From the NCBI GenBank assembly GCA_029168955.1, contig JAPDOI010000446.1:124001-188000 (forward strand): a stretch of 64,000 nucleotides of DNA, given 5' to 3'. Numbering within the stretch: the first letter of the stretch is position 1; every line of letters starts with the position of its first letter. The notes beneath the pieces were generated by a model. The model was not told the DNA's origin. It worked only from the letters and a program-made list of their open reading frames with translations, and made no database searches. The DNA comes from Aplectana chamaeleonis (Eukaryota > Nematoda > Chromadorea > Rhabditida > Cosmocercidae). This document shows, piece after piece, positions 1-10,214 of the stretch. A program made the position numbers and the translations under genes.

Positions 1-97
1 CTCTTTTGTATGCGAAGCAGAGGATGTTTTAGGGATGGGAGTGATGATAGCGGTCTTCCAAACTCTGGGGACTTTCCCCAAGAGTAACGAAATGACA
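1..97 (-). pseudogene. LINE reverse transcriptase fragment (fingers region), cut by window edge
   Basis: Read on the minus strand, this segment encodes GKVPRVWKTAIITPIPK, the usual lead-in of the reverse transcriptase fingers in RTE/CR1-like non-LTR retrotransposons (x-V-P-x-x-W-K-x-A-x-I-x-P-I-P-K). The reading runs off the left edge of the window. At its other side it breaks down in a run of T/A. It is only about 30 residues, so the clade is uncertain. Confidence 0.55.
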
Positions 98-149
98 AGA
101 AAAAAAAATTTAACAAACATTTGAAGAAGATCTGCGTCTTCAAACATCT

Positions 150-885
150 TGAAGAAGATTTATCTGACGCGATCCGCAGAGCCATGAAAGGGGCTATTCC
201 TGTCGGCCGCGTGTAGACTTTCTATCCAAATGTCACAAGGGAGATCCTCGATAAGATCAGGACAAGAGATGCCAGGAGAGCGGTCAACCATCTGGACCCC
301 ATCGTTGCTGAACTTGACGATGAGATCAGAAAGGATTTAGACAGGCACAAGAAAGAAGAGTGGGAAAAGTTCACCGGGCAGTTGGATTTCAAGACGGACA
401 GTGCAGCTACCTGAAAGGTTTTACGGAAGGTCTCGGGTAAGAGCTGGCCTGCCACTGTCTCCACAATAGAATTCGACAACGGCGTAATGAAATCAGGAAA
501 AGAAGCCGCTTATGCGCTCGTTAGAAGTTTCATCACCAGTGCAAAGCGTGGTCCGCAGAACAGAGTGACTGTACGAGAGCTGTGCCGCCTCCCGCTTATG
601 AGCACGGCCGAAGCGTTCATTTCGACGCAAGTTGAGAAGGTTAGAATGGATATGCGGAATTCAAAAGCGGTTGGTCCAGACGGGATATGTCCTGCTGTCT
701 TGAAGAGGATACCGAATGAAATCCTTCCGCTTCTCACTGATTTGATAAACACCTCGTTCAGATCGTGCTCCATCCCACAGAATTTGAAGACAGCTAACGT
801 TGTGCCGCTGCCCAAGCCGGGGAAACCTCAGGCTTCAGCCAAGGGACACAGACCCATTAGCATCTCTTCGAACTCCTTGCGCAGA
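150..885 (+). pseudogene. LINE fragment: linker and reverse transcriptase fingers
   Basis: The plus strand encodes a basic linker (DAIRRAMKGAIPVGRV, then RTRDARRAVNHLDP) followed by an RT fingers segment with SKAVGPDGICPAVLK, PQNLKTANVVPLPKPGKP and GHRPISISS. This order is typical of Jockey/R1-like LINE ORF2. Two in-frame stops (near 213 and 412) interrupt it, and the second appears to be a Trp-to-stop change. The endonuclease upstream and the palm with its YxDD downstream are missing. The similarity stops abruptly near 885. It resembles the LINE family found again at 6.5, 45.3 and 51.6 kb. Confidence 0.75.
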
Positions 886-1198
886 GTTATGACCCGACAA
901 ATTGAGCGACGAAATTTCGGTGGACGAAAAGTCTTAGCCTTCTATTTCTTGTCATTGCCCAACGAGGCCTACCACCTTGACAGCAATGGATTTGTGGACG
1001 AATTCGGTTTCAGTCGCCCGTTTTTTGAACCTCTGACAAAAACCTTGCGACGTCGCTGTCGCTGAGGGCCAGCTGTGCTATGCTATACATCACGCTAGCA
1101 TACGTCTGACGTCCGCTATCGCAGACAAAATGTGGGATCAATAATCTGGAAGCTTAGTGCAAATCAGTTCAAATTCAGTTCTATAAAGGGGCAGGCTT
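886..1198. other. No gene seen; contains a short dispersed repeat
   Basis: A plus-strand reading stays open to 1065, but it has no recognisable domain and begins exactly where the LINE similarity ends. Bases 924-958 recur in inverse orientation at about 40,917-40,955, so part of this stretch is an interspersed repeat. Confidence 0.4.
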
Positions 1199-1345
1199 TA
1201 GGGGTCGAATAGAGTCCCGCCGCTGAAAGGAGCGGCCAAGGTAGGGGCGGCGCGGCGTGCCGCGCCGCACAAGATTTTGCGCCGCAGCCGATCTCCAAAT
1301 GCTATGAACGGGTCGCGGCAAACTGTAGCGGCGACGCGCTTTTGC
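1199..1345 (+). mobile_element. GC-rich MITE fragment, same family as 2.6-3.0 kb
   Basis: The segment starts with TTAGGGGTCGAATAGAGTC followed by GCGCCGCGG-type runs. The same terminus appears in reverse complement at 2,960-2,995. No matching opposite end was found, so this copy looks truncated. Confidence 0.45.
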
Positions 1346-2621
1346 GTACTGCGTACAGAGCTATGCACCTGACATCTAAATATCGAATTAGCTTATAGAA
1401 ATATTCAGATTGGCAAAGTTGAAGGAAGATTTAATTCCACTGCGGTTTGAGCCCTGTCCACAGTTTCACATAAGAAGGCAATATAATATTAGTTTTTAAC
1501 AAGGAACAGTTGGCGATCATAGCTACTTAAAAACTGGAGAATTCTCCCCTGAAAATGAATTCAGTGATCGAGTCGCACCCTTCACTTTTTTTGTATTAAT
1601 TTTTTCGAGTCATTTTGCTTAAGGTTTTAACTACACTTGCGACCGAATCGAAAAGTTATTCGAAGAATATTTGAATTATTGACATATTCGATTTATTCAG
1701 GAACCTCAAACGCAATTTATTTTCAATTCGATTCGTCCATGAATCAGGATTCTTAATTTCCTCTGGCCTTCGGTTCATCTTGGGGAATAAATTATTTGTT
1801 CTATCTAGTGATCGATTCTTTCGGAATTCAGCATTAATCGGTGTCTCGCATAGTCGATTCATTCTAGATTTCACATTACTCTGTTCTTCTAATATTCGCT
1901 TTTTTGAAAACTGAAATATGTAGATTTCCGAATAAAAAAATAACAAGTTTGGGTCACGACATTCGAATACTCTTTGCCACTGAAAAATTTGGAAAACACT
2001 CGAGTAATATTTCGTAATAAATCCGAAATTCCAATTTTTATTTGAATATACGGACGGATTTCCCGATCATTCGAATAGAATAGAGGACAAGTCTTCGAAA
2101 ACTTCCATTTATTCGAAATAATTTTGGCGAAGTTCATTCAATCGGAAATTTGAAGAAAATGCCTCATTCGAATACCTTCTTCATTCAATGATTTATTAAC
2201 AAAAACCCATTAACCCGAGATTTTTCTTGGTCATCCGAATTTAAAATTCAGTCGGCGGATTCTTAAAACATGGTAATGGAATTATTAATTCATTCGAAAA
2301 CTAGCGTCTAGTTTTCGAATGAATTCATAAATGAATTGAATAAATGCATTAATCTTGTCCTCACTATTACTTATCGTGTCAACTCTACCTTTTCGAAAAC
2401 TAGTTGTTCACGGAAGATCGGCTTTTAGCCGAGAATTTACGTGGGAAATTTAGAATTCAAAGTTTGGTAAAAAGTTAGCATTTGAATTGGTGTCGAACTC
2501 TTAAAAACACTTCAAAAATCAAGTTTCACGAGCTCAGAACCCCATGACTAGAAGTGACCCCGATTTAGGTACATAATAAGACAGACATTCACCTCATAAT
2601 CATACATAAGTGATCATTTAA
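1346..2621. other. AT-rich stretch enriched in TTCGAA-type motifs, no gene
   Basis: No open frame here looks coding on either strand. Between about 1,650 and 2,330 the motifs ATTCGAA, TTCGAAT and TTCGAAA recur every 20-60 bases, giving a degenerate low-complexity texture. It resembles the interior of the element at 55,932-56,308, but no terminal repeats were located. Confidence 0.4.
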
Positions 2622-2995
2622 TCATGGGAAGCGGGCTCGATCATCTGCTGTCGCCCCGCCACTTCGCCGCACCGCTCGAGGTTGCGAAGCGGCGTCGCCT
2701 AGCCATGCGGCAGCCGCCGGCGGCAGCCGCATGGCGAATTCTGCCTTGACCAAGTTTAAGGGGTCGTTTATACTTCCGCCGCCGAGCGGCGCGGCGAAGT
2801 GCAACTCTATAATATTGATCGTGCCGCGCCGCGTGATCAATATCACAGAAATGCACTCTGCCGCGCCGCTGGGCGGCGGAAGTATAAACGACCCCTAATC
2901 GACCCGCCGCGCCGCCTCGCGGCGCCGCGTGATGGATACGGCTGCACACCATGCTGCCGCGCCGCTGCGCGGCGAGACTCTATTCGGCCCCTTAA
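2622..2995. mobile_element. Composite GC-rich MITE region
   Basis: GCCGCGCCGC and CGGCGCGGC runs flank and include the clean palindromic element at 2,756-2,898. The right-hand part ends in CTCTATTCGGCCCCTTAA, the inverse of the terminus at 1,199. This suggests two related elements, one inside or beside the other. No protein is encoded. Confidence 0.5.
2756..2898. mobile_element. 143 bp palindromic MITE
   Basis: The left end (TTAAGGGGTCGTTTATACTT, then CCGCCGCC) and the right end are reverse complements over about 40 bp, with a single-base difference at the extreme end. The centre is also largely self-complementary around GATCGTGCCGCGCCGCGTGATC. This is a miniature inverted-repeat element with no coding capacity. 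Confidence 0.8.
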
Positions 2996-3009
2996 GATTT
3001 ATACATTTA

Positions 3010-3140
3010 ATATATTGGGTGCTGCTGCTGAGTTGTCGTACGTTCGTGCCGTGGCCGTGTAAAGGAAGCAAGATCAACTCCATGCAAACCGACATCACTC
3101 CCTCCACCGAGAGGGTTTTTGTCTTGGGAGAGATGCTGGC
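3010..3140 (+). repeat. Dispersed repeat, copy 1
   Basis: GTCGTACGTTCGTGCCGTGG and its surroundings, including a downstream GAGGGTTTTTGTC, recur at about 49,990-50,100. The two copies are clearly related but diverged, so this is an interspersed repeat rather than an exon. Confidence 0.5.
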
Positions 3141-3373
3141 TGGCTCCAGCTCTCCTGGGGTGCGTTTTGAGCATGTTCCCAGGACGCCGTGGGAGGACAA
3201 ATAGCCTTCCCATGGACAAGTTTGCTTCCTATGGCTACGGATTATAACTGTAAATTGCTTCCACGCGGCCGTGGCTGCGTTTCCATGGAAGCCTTTTCCC
3301 ATGGGAATGTTCTTGGAACGCACCTCTGAAGATTCTACTACAAAGGGCTGGCTTCGAGAAGAATCCTGGACCT

Positions 3374-3586
3374 GTGCAGAAGTATCCATGTGCCACCTGC
3401 AGCAAGAATGTCACCTGGAATGGAAAAAGCGTCCAATGCTATGGGTACCAAAGGTGGGTGCACTTCTCCTGTTCAGGTCTCAGTTCTGTGAGGCATCACG
3501 GCTCTTCTTTTCGTTGTGTTCCGTGCTCCGCCTCCAGTAACTCTGATTCTTCATTAACTAACCGCCCCTCTCTATTGTACATATAA
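3374..3586 (+). pseudogene. PHD-like zinc finger at the N-terminus of a LINE ORF
   Basis: The reading contains CATCSKNV, then VQCYGYQRWVHFSCSGL, then FRCVPC. This Cys2 / Cys2 / His-x2-Cys / Cys2 spacing matches a PHD-type zinc finger; one early Cys of the pair (QCYGY) appears substituted. It lies directly upstream of an endonuclease segment in another frame, as expected for a decayed LINE whose ORF begins with a nucleic-acid-binding finger. A frameshift separates the two parts near 3,583. A host PHD gene is less likely because the next domain is LINE-specific. Confidence 0.6.
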
Positions 3587-4050
3587 ATCTCAACGGCCTT
3601 CGTGCCAAGCTGTCTGAACTCTCCCTCTTCGCTTATCCTGATGTTATTATGGTTCAGGAAACCGAGCTCTCTCCCTCTACCACTTCTCCCCAACCAAACA
3701 TTCCTGGCTATACTGCCTACCACATCCCAAGGACAGCTCTTGGAGGCTGAGTTTCTACGTTTGTGCTTTCTAACTTACCCTCTAATCTAGTTCCAAATGT
3801 TTCTAAGGACGGTACTTTCGAGTGCGTTCCCTCTTAAGACTCCTATATCTATTTAATATTTACATCCCTCCCTCCACTTCTTGTCCCCCAACCTACAACC
3901 CCATTCCTCTTAAGCAGTTCCATGACTGCTCTCTCTCCCCATCAGCTGTCTTTGCAGATGACTTCAATGCTCACATGTTCTGTTCTGCGCTTGAGTCTGA
4001 CGCCAGATGGGAAGACGTCGAAGAATGAGCTGAGGAGTGTGATCTGTGCC
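3583..4050 (+). pseudogene. LINE apurinic-type endonuclease, N-terminal half
   Basis: From 3,583 the frame reads INLNGLRAKLSEL, PDVIMVQETELS and NIPGYTAYHIPRTALGG, which matches the N-x-N-G-L-R and Q-E-T opening of the exonuclease/endonuclease/phosphatase fold used by LINEs to nick target DNA. After a stop, another frame (from 3,822) continues with NIYIPPSTSCPP and FADDFNAH, the region around the catalytic D-x-N. The coding sequence breaks off at 4,050, exactly at the terminus of an inserted DNA element, and resumes at 6,542. Stops and frameshifts show it is dead. Confidence 0.75.
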
Positions 4051-5755
4051 CGTATTCATGAAACACTGGGAGCCTCCCGGGAAGGTCCAAAGTCCACCCG
4101 CTGTTGAACGAGTTTTCGATGCTGCACCTTCCTGGGTACCCGGCAGGTAGGCAGGAAGGCCCCCAGCAACCTGGCGGGTAGGCAGGAGGGTTCGTAGCCA
4201 CCTAGCGTGTGGACGGGGAGGGGTGTGGCTGCCTGCTACGTCGATCTCACGCGACAGAATATGATCGATATCACCCTGACAGGCAGTGCGGACACCTCCT
4301 GTCCACCCGAACACTTGAGGACGGGCATGCTATGCCCGACGGAATGCATTATTAGCAGAGCTGACAAGGGATGACTGCGAACACAAAGTGGAGTTTTGAA
4401 AAACGGTCTTCTGAGAGTTGTAGACAATTCAAGAATTAAAAATTTCACTCTGTCCTCACGGGTAGATCAAAAACGATCAAAACAATGGGTTACTGTAGAT
4501 AAAATGCCATTCAGTGCACCCTAACCTGTCGAAGTCTGCCAAAAAAATGGAAACGGACCTCAGATTCGTGTTCAGCGCACCAAATTACCCATCGAGTTTG
4601 GGCGAAAAAAAATTCGACCCCTGAACTCCCAAAAATGGCATTAAGCTTACATAAAACACCCCATGGGGCTCCAAAGATCGAAAAAAATTTCAACGCCCAA
4701 ACTTTGCCCTCGGAGGTTATTTAAAGTGCTCGTAACGAATCTGAGGTCAGTTTATCGATTTTCGACAGATTACGGTGGGTATACGGTAGTTGGGTCAAAG
4801 TGTCAGATTTGACTCAAAATTTCTGAACGGGGGTTATTTGGGGTGTTGAATACGAATTTGATATTCATTTGTCAATTTTGAATTTATTCAGGTAGGTTTA
4901 GGCCCTCTGTGGCATGGCAACTACCGTAATCTACAGTAAACCTCAGAATTTCGACAAACAATCTTTAGATTCGTGTTCAGCACCCTAGATTACCCCTACA
5001 TATAAGTTTTGAACCGAATCCGAATTTTTTTTTCAAACCACCCTAAAAATTACATGATGGGTACCCTTGCCTTGCCGCGATTCTTTGAAAAACTCCTGTA
5101 ACTTTTTCCCAGAGTGGTTTCTTTTCTCTTCAGGGAAGCTGCGAAGGGCATACTTGGATTCTACGTCCAAAATGGTTCCAGAAAAGTACATTTAATCCAG
5201 AATGGCCAGGCTGACTAAAAGTAGTTCCCTTGTAAGATGCGTTTCTGAAAGAGTGGTTTGGTTCTATTCAATAAATATTTTGGAATTGATAATGAAACAC
5301 TTGCCTTGAGCCTTCGAGCCATGCGCTAATAAATAAGGTTGCTTCATTGGATTTCGTAGTTTAGGTAAACCCACTTTTGTTTATAATAATTATTTCTGTT
5401 GGAAAAAAATTGGTCATTGATCAAGGAACAAGTCCACGAGGTTACATTTTGTCCGAACTTTTTTGCCAGCGTCATATATCAAAACAAGTCCGACAAAGTG
5501 TTTCACCGAATTAAGGACGGTTTTTCTGTGACATATGTGGGGAGAAGGGTAAGGGTATTCCTGATAATCTAGCAAATGTTGAAACCTTGAAATTTCCATA
5601 GCTTCTAACATGGATATAAAACGTTCTTAGTTTATATCACGTTGCCTCTGCGACATAAGAAAAGAGGTATAAAAACAAGAAATACTGTTAAAACTTAAAA
5701 CAAATAAGGTGAACACATAGAAATGTCATTACTGTCAGTCATAATGCAGTAATGG

Positions 5756-5826
5756 TCCCACAGTATTCGAACCATAATTCATTTGCTTCGTAATCCAACG
5801 CCTACCCGGCTGAGCCACGGTGTGCT
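5756..5826 (-). repeat. tRNA-like promoter boxes (degenerate tRNA or SINE head)
   Basis: On the minus strand TGGCTCAGCCGGGTAGG fits a pol III A box and GGTTCGAATAC fits a B box, about 30 bases apart, the spacing found in tRNA genes. The expected acceptor and D stems do not pair, so this is not a working tRNA. A second copy of the A-box part lies at about 45,195-45,222 (plus strand), where it is cut by a LINE 3' end. Confidence 0.45.
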
Positions 5827-5997
5827 GCTAGCTCACCCCTACTATCTCATTGCAATGATCGGTGGTTTGCATGCAACGAGCATTGTTCAGGGGATCAATG
5901 AACAAGTCATAACTCAAGAGATTTCATCTTCTAACTTTTAGGAGAACCTTTTCAGATGATTACAAGGCCACTGTATAGGTCACATGTGTGCCATAGT

Positions 5998-6162
5998 TCA
6001 GTTCGGCAATCGCGTTCACTCTTCGTTATCACAATCGTAGAAGCGAAGCGGTTATTTTCGAAAAATTCAACTATGAAAATGAAGAAATCATTTTCAAAAC
6101 GACCGCTTCGCTTCTACCATTGTGATAATGAGACTTTGCGGACTGAACGCGATTGCGGAACT
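5998..6162. mobile_element. 165 bp MITE nested in the 2.5 kb element
   Basis: The ends read AGTTCGGCAATCGCGTTCA on the left and, inverted, AGTTCCGCAATCGCGTTCA on the right. The inverted match continues inward through TTATCACAATCGTAGAAGCG. The centre is a short A-rich spacer. The surrounding sequence matches 45.03-45.22 kb without it, which supports a later insertion. Confidence 0.7.
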
Positions 6163-6541
6163 AGATCATACATCATCCCAAGCCAACGTTCTGGTTTCTT
6201 TCTTTTTTTGGCCATTTTTGATCTACCCGTGAGAACTGAGTGAAATTTTGAAATCTCAAATTGTTTCTTTCTAGCTCCTCTACAACCCTCAGAAGATCGT
6301 TTTCCAAAACTCCATTTTTCGTTCAAAGTGGTCCCTTGTGGGAGACAGCAGATACCTACCCGGCGGTCTCCTCTCCGTCTCTGCAGGTGGCTACTCATGC
6401 CTGTCTCTGCTCTTACAGGTGGCGAAGAGGGGCCGCCACTATTAAAACTTGGACTAAAACAGGAGAGGCGCAAAATGGTTGCCATACGACGGGTACGGGA
6501 AGGTTACACCCCCTTCCTGCACCCGTGGTTTCATGAATACG

Positions 6542-7399
6542 GCCGTTGGTCATCTTCAACGATGATCGACCCTCGTCTCCCTGCCTATGGCCGACCTTCT
6601 AGCCCGGACATCTCCCTCGTTTCATGCAATCTTTCTAGCGCTTGCACCTGGTCCACTTCTACAACTCTTTACGGCGACCACAACGTCGATGGGTTCAACA
6701 GCAAAAAGCCTCTTAGAACAGTGGCCGTTGCCCTCGATCTAACCAAAGCATTTGATTCTGTTAACCTAGGACTTTTGTCCGAGAAACTATTGAAGTCCTC
6801 GCTACAACCGTGGCAGAAGCGTTGGATCGAAGCGTTTACGAAAGGTCGTCGGGCCAAAGTGCTATTCCAGAATCACGTCTCTGATAGTATACCTGTAGTG
6901 CCGCAGGGTGGAGTTTTGTCACCTGCCCTCTTCAGCCTGTATATTGAAGACCTACCTGTGCCTCCTGAAGATTTAAAAATTGTTGCGTATGCCGACGATA
7001 TCACCATCATGTGCCGTAATCGTGACATACAGGTAGCCGCAAACAAGATCAGCGACTATCTCGTCGAGCTTAAAATCTTCCTCGATAGTATGATGCTCAC
7101 AGTTTCCGCGGCGAAGTCTTCTGCTTCGGTATTCACATCTGACCCAAAGGAACACAGCTCCCAACCTGTTGTCAGGTGGGATGGTGACCTCTTGCCTAGA
7201 GCGAAATTTCCCAAACTGCTGGGCCTCGTTTTGGACCCATCGTTGAAGTTTCACAAAAATGCTGAACAGAAGCAGGCAATTATCAAGGCAAAGCTCAGCG
7301 TGTTGAGAGCTCTAGGAGGAACGTCCTGGGGTTGCAGCGGAGAGACAATTTGGACGACCTATCGAGCTATTCTGCAGTCTGCTTTGGCGTATGCTGCAT
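6542..7399 (+). pseudogene. LINE endonuclease tail and reverse transcriptase palm
   Basis: The first part (PAYGRPSSPDISLV) is the endonuclease C-terminal region that continues the fragment ending at 4,050. After an internal deletion it passes into a reverse transcriptase: RTVAVALDLTKAFDSVN, VPQGGVLSPALFSLY, the catalytic YADD at 6,988-6,999, and KFPKLLGLVLDPSLKFHKN of the thumb. It ends in SALAYAA, where a GC-rich insertion interrupts it. RT fingers are missing. The domain order and the C-terminal continuation at 8,082 assign it to a Jockey/R1-like LINE. Confidence 0.85.
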
Positions 7400-8081
7400 C
7401 TCTCAGGCAGTAACGCCGGCTGAGGGGGCAGGCAATACCGGCTGACTAAACATTGTACCCGGGCGAGTTCAGGTATTTACTGCCCCCTCAGCCGGTGAAT
7501 GTTATAGCGCTCAGCTGGCAAATGGTGGCCCCATCACCCCGCATTCACTGTCCCCACAGCCGGTAAATGGAAGCCCGCTCACCCGGTTTCAATTGCTTGC
7601 CACGTGAATGATACCGATCTGCAGGAGCAGATGAAGCCCCTAGTAGGCCTCCCCTATTCCCCAGCAAGTTCGAGGCCTAAGCTTCATCCCTGAAGCGGCA
7701 AGCCTTACCTTGCTTCAAAATTCATGAACTGACCCGCTGTCACGTCCCACGGTCACAACGAACCGTAAGGGGTGTGGGGTAAATGATCCAAATCGTGTGG
7801 ATGACCACGCGCTCGAGTGCCATCACCCAAATCAGCTCGAAGCCCATTTCGCCCGCGCCGTATTTGAGCCTGGTTTGCTTTAGTGTCTGGCCGATCACCC
7901 GGTGATATGCTCCGCTATGAATTTATGTCTGCCCGCTCACCCCGTAAAGCCATACCCCTCAGCCGGTAAAATGCGTGCCCGCCCGCTCACCCGCTAAGAC
8001 GCTCCGCCCCTAAAATAAGCCTGCCCGCTCAGCCGGCGAGACTACTTCTCCGCCCGCTCAGCCGGTGTTATTATCTGAGCT
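7400..8081. mobile_element. GC-rich 0.68 kb insertion with inverted ends and repeated CCGGCTGAG units
   Basis: The LINE frame stops at 7,399 and resumes at 8,082. The inserted DNA begins with TAACGCCGGCTGAG and ends with the inverse CTCAGCCGGTGTTA. The motif CCCGCTCAgCCGGT or its complement recurs many times inside, notably in the last 200 bases, interspersed with unrelated sequence. No coding frame is visible. It is probably a non-autonomous DNA element with subterminal repeats. Confidence 0.6.
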
Positions 8082-8740
8082 GTCTGGCAGCACATCTTGT
8101 CGGACAGTTCCTGGACTGAGATGCAGCGAGTTCAGAATGCTGCACTTCGAATCGCCACCGGATGTGCAAAAAGCTCTCCGATTGAGCACCTCCATGCTGA
8201 GGCCCGCATCTTGCCAGTGAAGGAACATTTTCAGCTCAAGGCTCAACAGATGTTCATTAATGTTCTTAAGCAGCCTAATCATCCGTCGAGAAGAAAATTA
8301 AATCCTGTAAGAGAGAGATCGATCAGAGTGCCGTTCGCCGATGCTCCGAACAAAGTGAATATACAGAGATGGACCGACTCTAATCAAGAACGGCTTCGTC
8401 TCTTGCGCGCGGAGCATACCCAGTTCGTGAAGGATCATCTCGGCAAAGCGGCTGTCAGCCCTATTCTCGGTGATGTGCCGCCTAGGGTATGTGATACCGA
8501 GTCCGAGCTCGGTATCACATACCCTAGGCGGCATCCTCGCTTCGTTACGCTGTGGGCATTCTCCATTGCCTATGTCTTACCTGCACAGGATCGACAATAG
8601 CCAGCCTGACATGTCCCCGGACTGTGGAAACCAAGGCCACGACACTAAGCACCTATTTGATTGTCCGAAGAAGCCAACAACGCTCAGTACAATGGACTTG
8701 TGACGAAACCCTCTCAGTGGCTGCAAAGAAGAAGAAGATA
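8082..8740 (+). pseudogene. LINE C-terminal region and (AAG)n tail
   Basis: After the insertion the LINE continues with MQRVQNAALRIATGC, IEHLHAEARILPVKEH and QMFINVLKQPNHPSRR, then, in another frame, a Cys/His stretch CGNQGHDTKHLFDCP typical of LINE ORF2 C-termini. A 54 bp perfect inverted repeat at 8,478-8,531 disrupts the frame. Similarity ends at an (AAG)4 run at about 8,726-8,739, and a GAA/AAG-rich tail is also seen in the related copies at 45.2 and 51.6 kb. Confidence 0.8.
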
Positions 8741-8800
8741 TTGAATGCTGTTTCTCAATATGAAGTAAAATGATGTCAAATTGACCTACACAGACGGTTA

Positions 8801-9276
8801 AGCCTAGTTTTGACTGCATCGCTGCTGTTTTTCATCGCAGCGATTTTGCACCCGCTGCTGCAGCGATGTAGCAGCGGCAGCGATTCTGTTCATAGTGCAT
8901 AGGCCCACGGACGATAGCAGAAATTCAATCAATCAGTGAGATTAATGGCTGGTATTCATCAATAACGCGTTTCAACTCGAAAACACTGATCTTGTCATGT
9001 GAAAGGGTCAATGTTTACTAGACGAAACGCGTCATTCGCTGGCAATCGCTCCATCGCTGCCATTTTGGCAGCGATGAAGCGATGGTCAGCGACCATTTAG
9101 AATCGCTCTTCAAGCAGCGATGCAGTAAAATATAGGATTTCGTCGCCGCGACCCAGCGATGTAGGACGTTTGCCACGAAGCGATCATTATTAGAGCGGCT
9201 TTCCTTTACGCGTGATGAAAAAGGAACAGTTGTCCCTCGCATGGCCGCAGCGACCACCTGCAGTCAAAACTAGGCT
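8801..9276. mobile_element. 476 bp MITE with TTA target-site duplication
   Basis: The ends are AGCCTAGTTTTGACTGCA and its exact reverse complement, flanked on both sides by TTA. The 3 bp TTA duplication is what PIF/Harbinger-type elements leave. The interior is rich in GCAGCGAT and its inverse (more than ten occurrences), a subterminal repeat pattern that could serve as transposase binding sites. There is no transposase. Confidence 0.75.
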
Positions 9277-9279
9277 TTA

Positions 9280-9842
9280 GTTCCAGCTGTGGGGGGAGTG
9301 AAAGAATAGAACTACAAAATAAGATTATACCCATATAATCTCGTAAAACTATTAGAAGTTCTATTTTTTCAACCATTGATTTCTTCCATAACATAACGGT
9401 TTGTTTTCGGTGTTTAGAAATGTCGACCAAGAACATCGCTTTTACAAAATGTTGCCCATTTTTTTTGTAGACTCTCCTCACTCCACTTTCTTATTTTTCC
9501 CTTTTTGTCGAAACGATTGTCAGGCGAACCAAGCCGCTTTTGTTCGGAAAACCTATTGATAGAGTTCCGTTCAAGTTGGAAAACGTACTGGAGCGTGGGA
9601 TTACAGCGGCGGATTACCAATATATTTGACATCAACCATTATACATGAACTCCTTTAACAAAACGTAAACTGAGATGCTGCGAGAATCATTTTCTTCAAG
9701 AATTTGTGGCTCGTTTTTTTTTCTTGCCGTGTATAGCACTAAGGAGTTCAAGAGAGAACTCGTAATTTGAAATTAGTTCTATCCGTCTGTATGCCTTCCC
9801 TTGACTTACTTGACTTAAACGGTTGGCTTTCGCCTGACGCGG
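9280..9842. other. No gene seen
   Basis: AT-rich sequence; the minus-strand open frames here are short and carry no recognisable domain. Confidence 0.4.
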
Positions 9843-9975
9843 TCATTCCGCATCTTCACCGAGGTGTGCCGTCCTAGTAGTCAGCCGTGTCCATTTGTCA
9901 CGGTCCTCAGCCACAATTTGAATACAATCCATCCATTGGTCGCTATTCCTTCCCTTGTCTTCACTAATTCAGAAT
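9843..9975 (-). pseudogene. C-terminal tail of an RTE-like LINE
   Basis: The minus strand reads NSDQWMDCIQIVAEDRDKW then TRLTTRTAHLGEDAE and a stop. The W-x-D-x-I-x-x-x-A-x-DR-x-x-W pattern with a GEDAE ending is the characteristic end of RTE-type endonuclease/reverse transcriptase proteins. Just after the stop lie short direct repeats of TCAAGTAAG type, as at RTE 3' ends. Only the last 40 residues are present. Confidence 0.65.
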
Positions 9976-10105
9976 ATGGCTATTTCCTCCTAAATTTAAA
10001 ACCTAGCAAAGCCGGCATCAACCTAAAAATCGCAGAAAAGTGATTTGTATTGAAAGAAAAGCATCCAATATAATCTCTTTTATTGAGCATAGTCAGGGAG
10101 GACGA

Positions 10106-10118
10106 CTATATATATATA
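10106..10118. repeat. Short (TA)n run at the left end of the PLE block
   Basis: A TATATATATATA tract directly precedes the inverted PLE fragment. It mirrors the long (TA)n at the right end and suggests insertion into, or generation of, TA microsatellite. Confidence 0.7.
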
Positions 10119-10214
10119 AGTCTCCAGGTACGACTCTCCATGAACCTCGGCATTGTAATCAGTAGTAGTTGTTTGGTTTAACTGGACCACGAGGTTGGTA
10201 GATGCTTTATTGGC

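Larger units (their letters stand above)
4051..6541. mobile_element. 2.5 kb non-autonomous DNA element with terminal inverted repeats, inserted in a LINE
   Basis: The left terminus begins CGTATTCATGAAAC and the right terminus ends GTTTCATGAATACG. More distant inner segments are also inverted copies of each other (about 4,380-4,480 against 6,190-6,330, including the shared GGGTAGATCAAAAACGATC type core). The flanks carry GCC on both sides, compatible with a 3 bp target duplication. Removing the element makes the LINE endonuclease continuous. Inside there is no transposase-like frame, only AT-rich sequence, so it is non-autonomous. Part of its right half recurs in inverse orientation at 44.79-45.22 kb. 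Confidence 0.75.

Noticed and set aside
5756..5826. Functional tRNA gene
   Set aside because: A and B boxes are present, but the acceptor and D stems do not pair and no credible anticodon loop forms.
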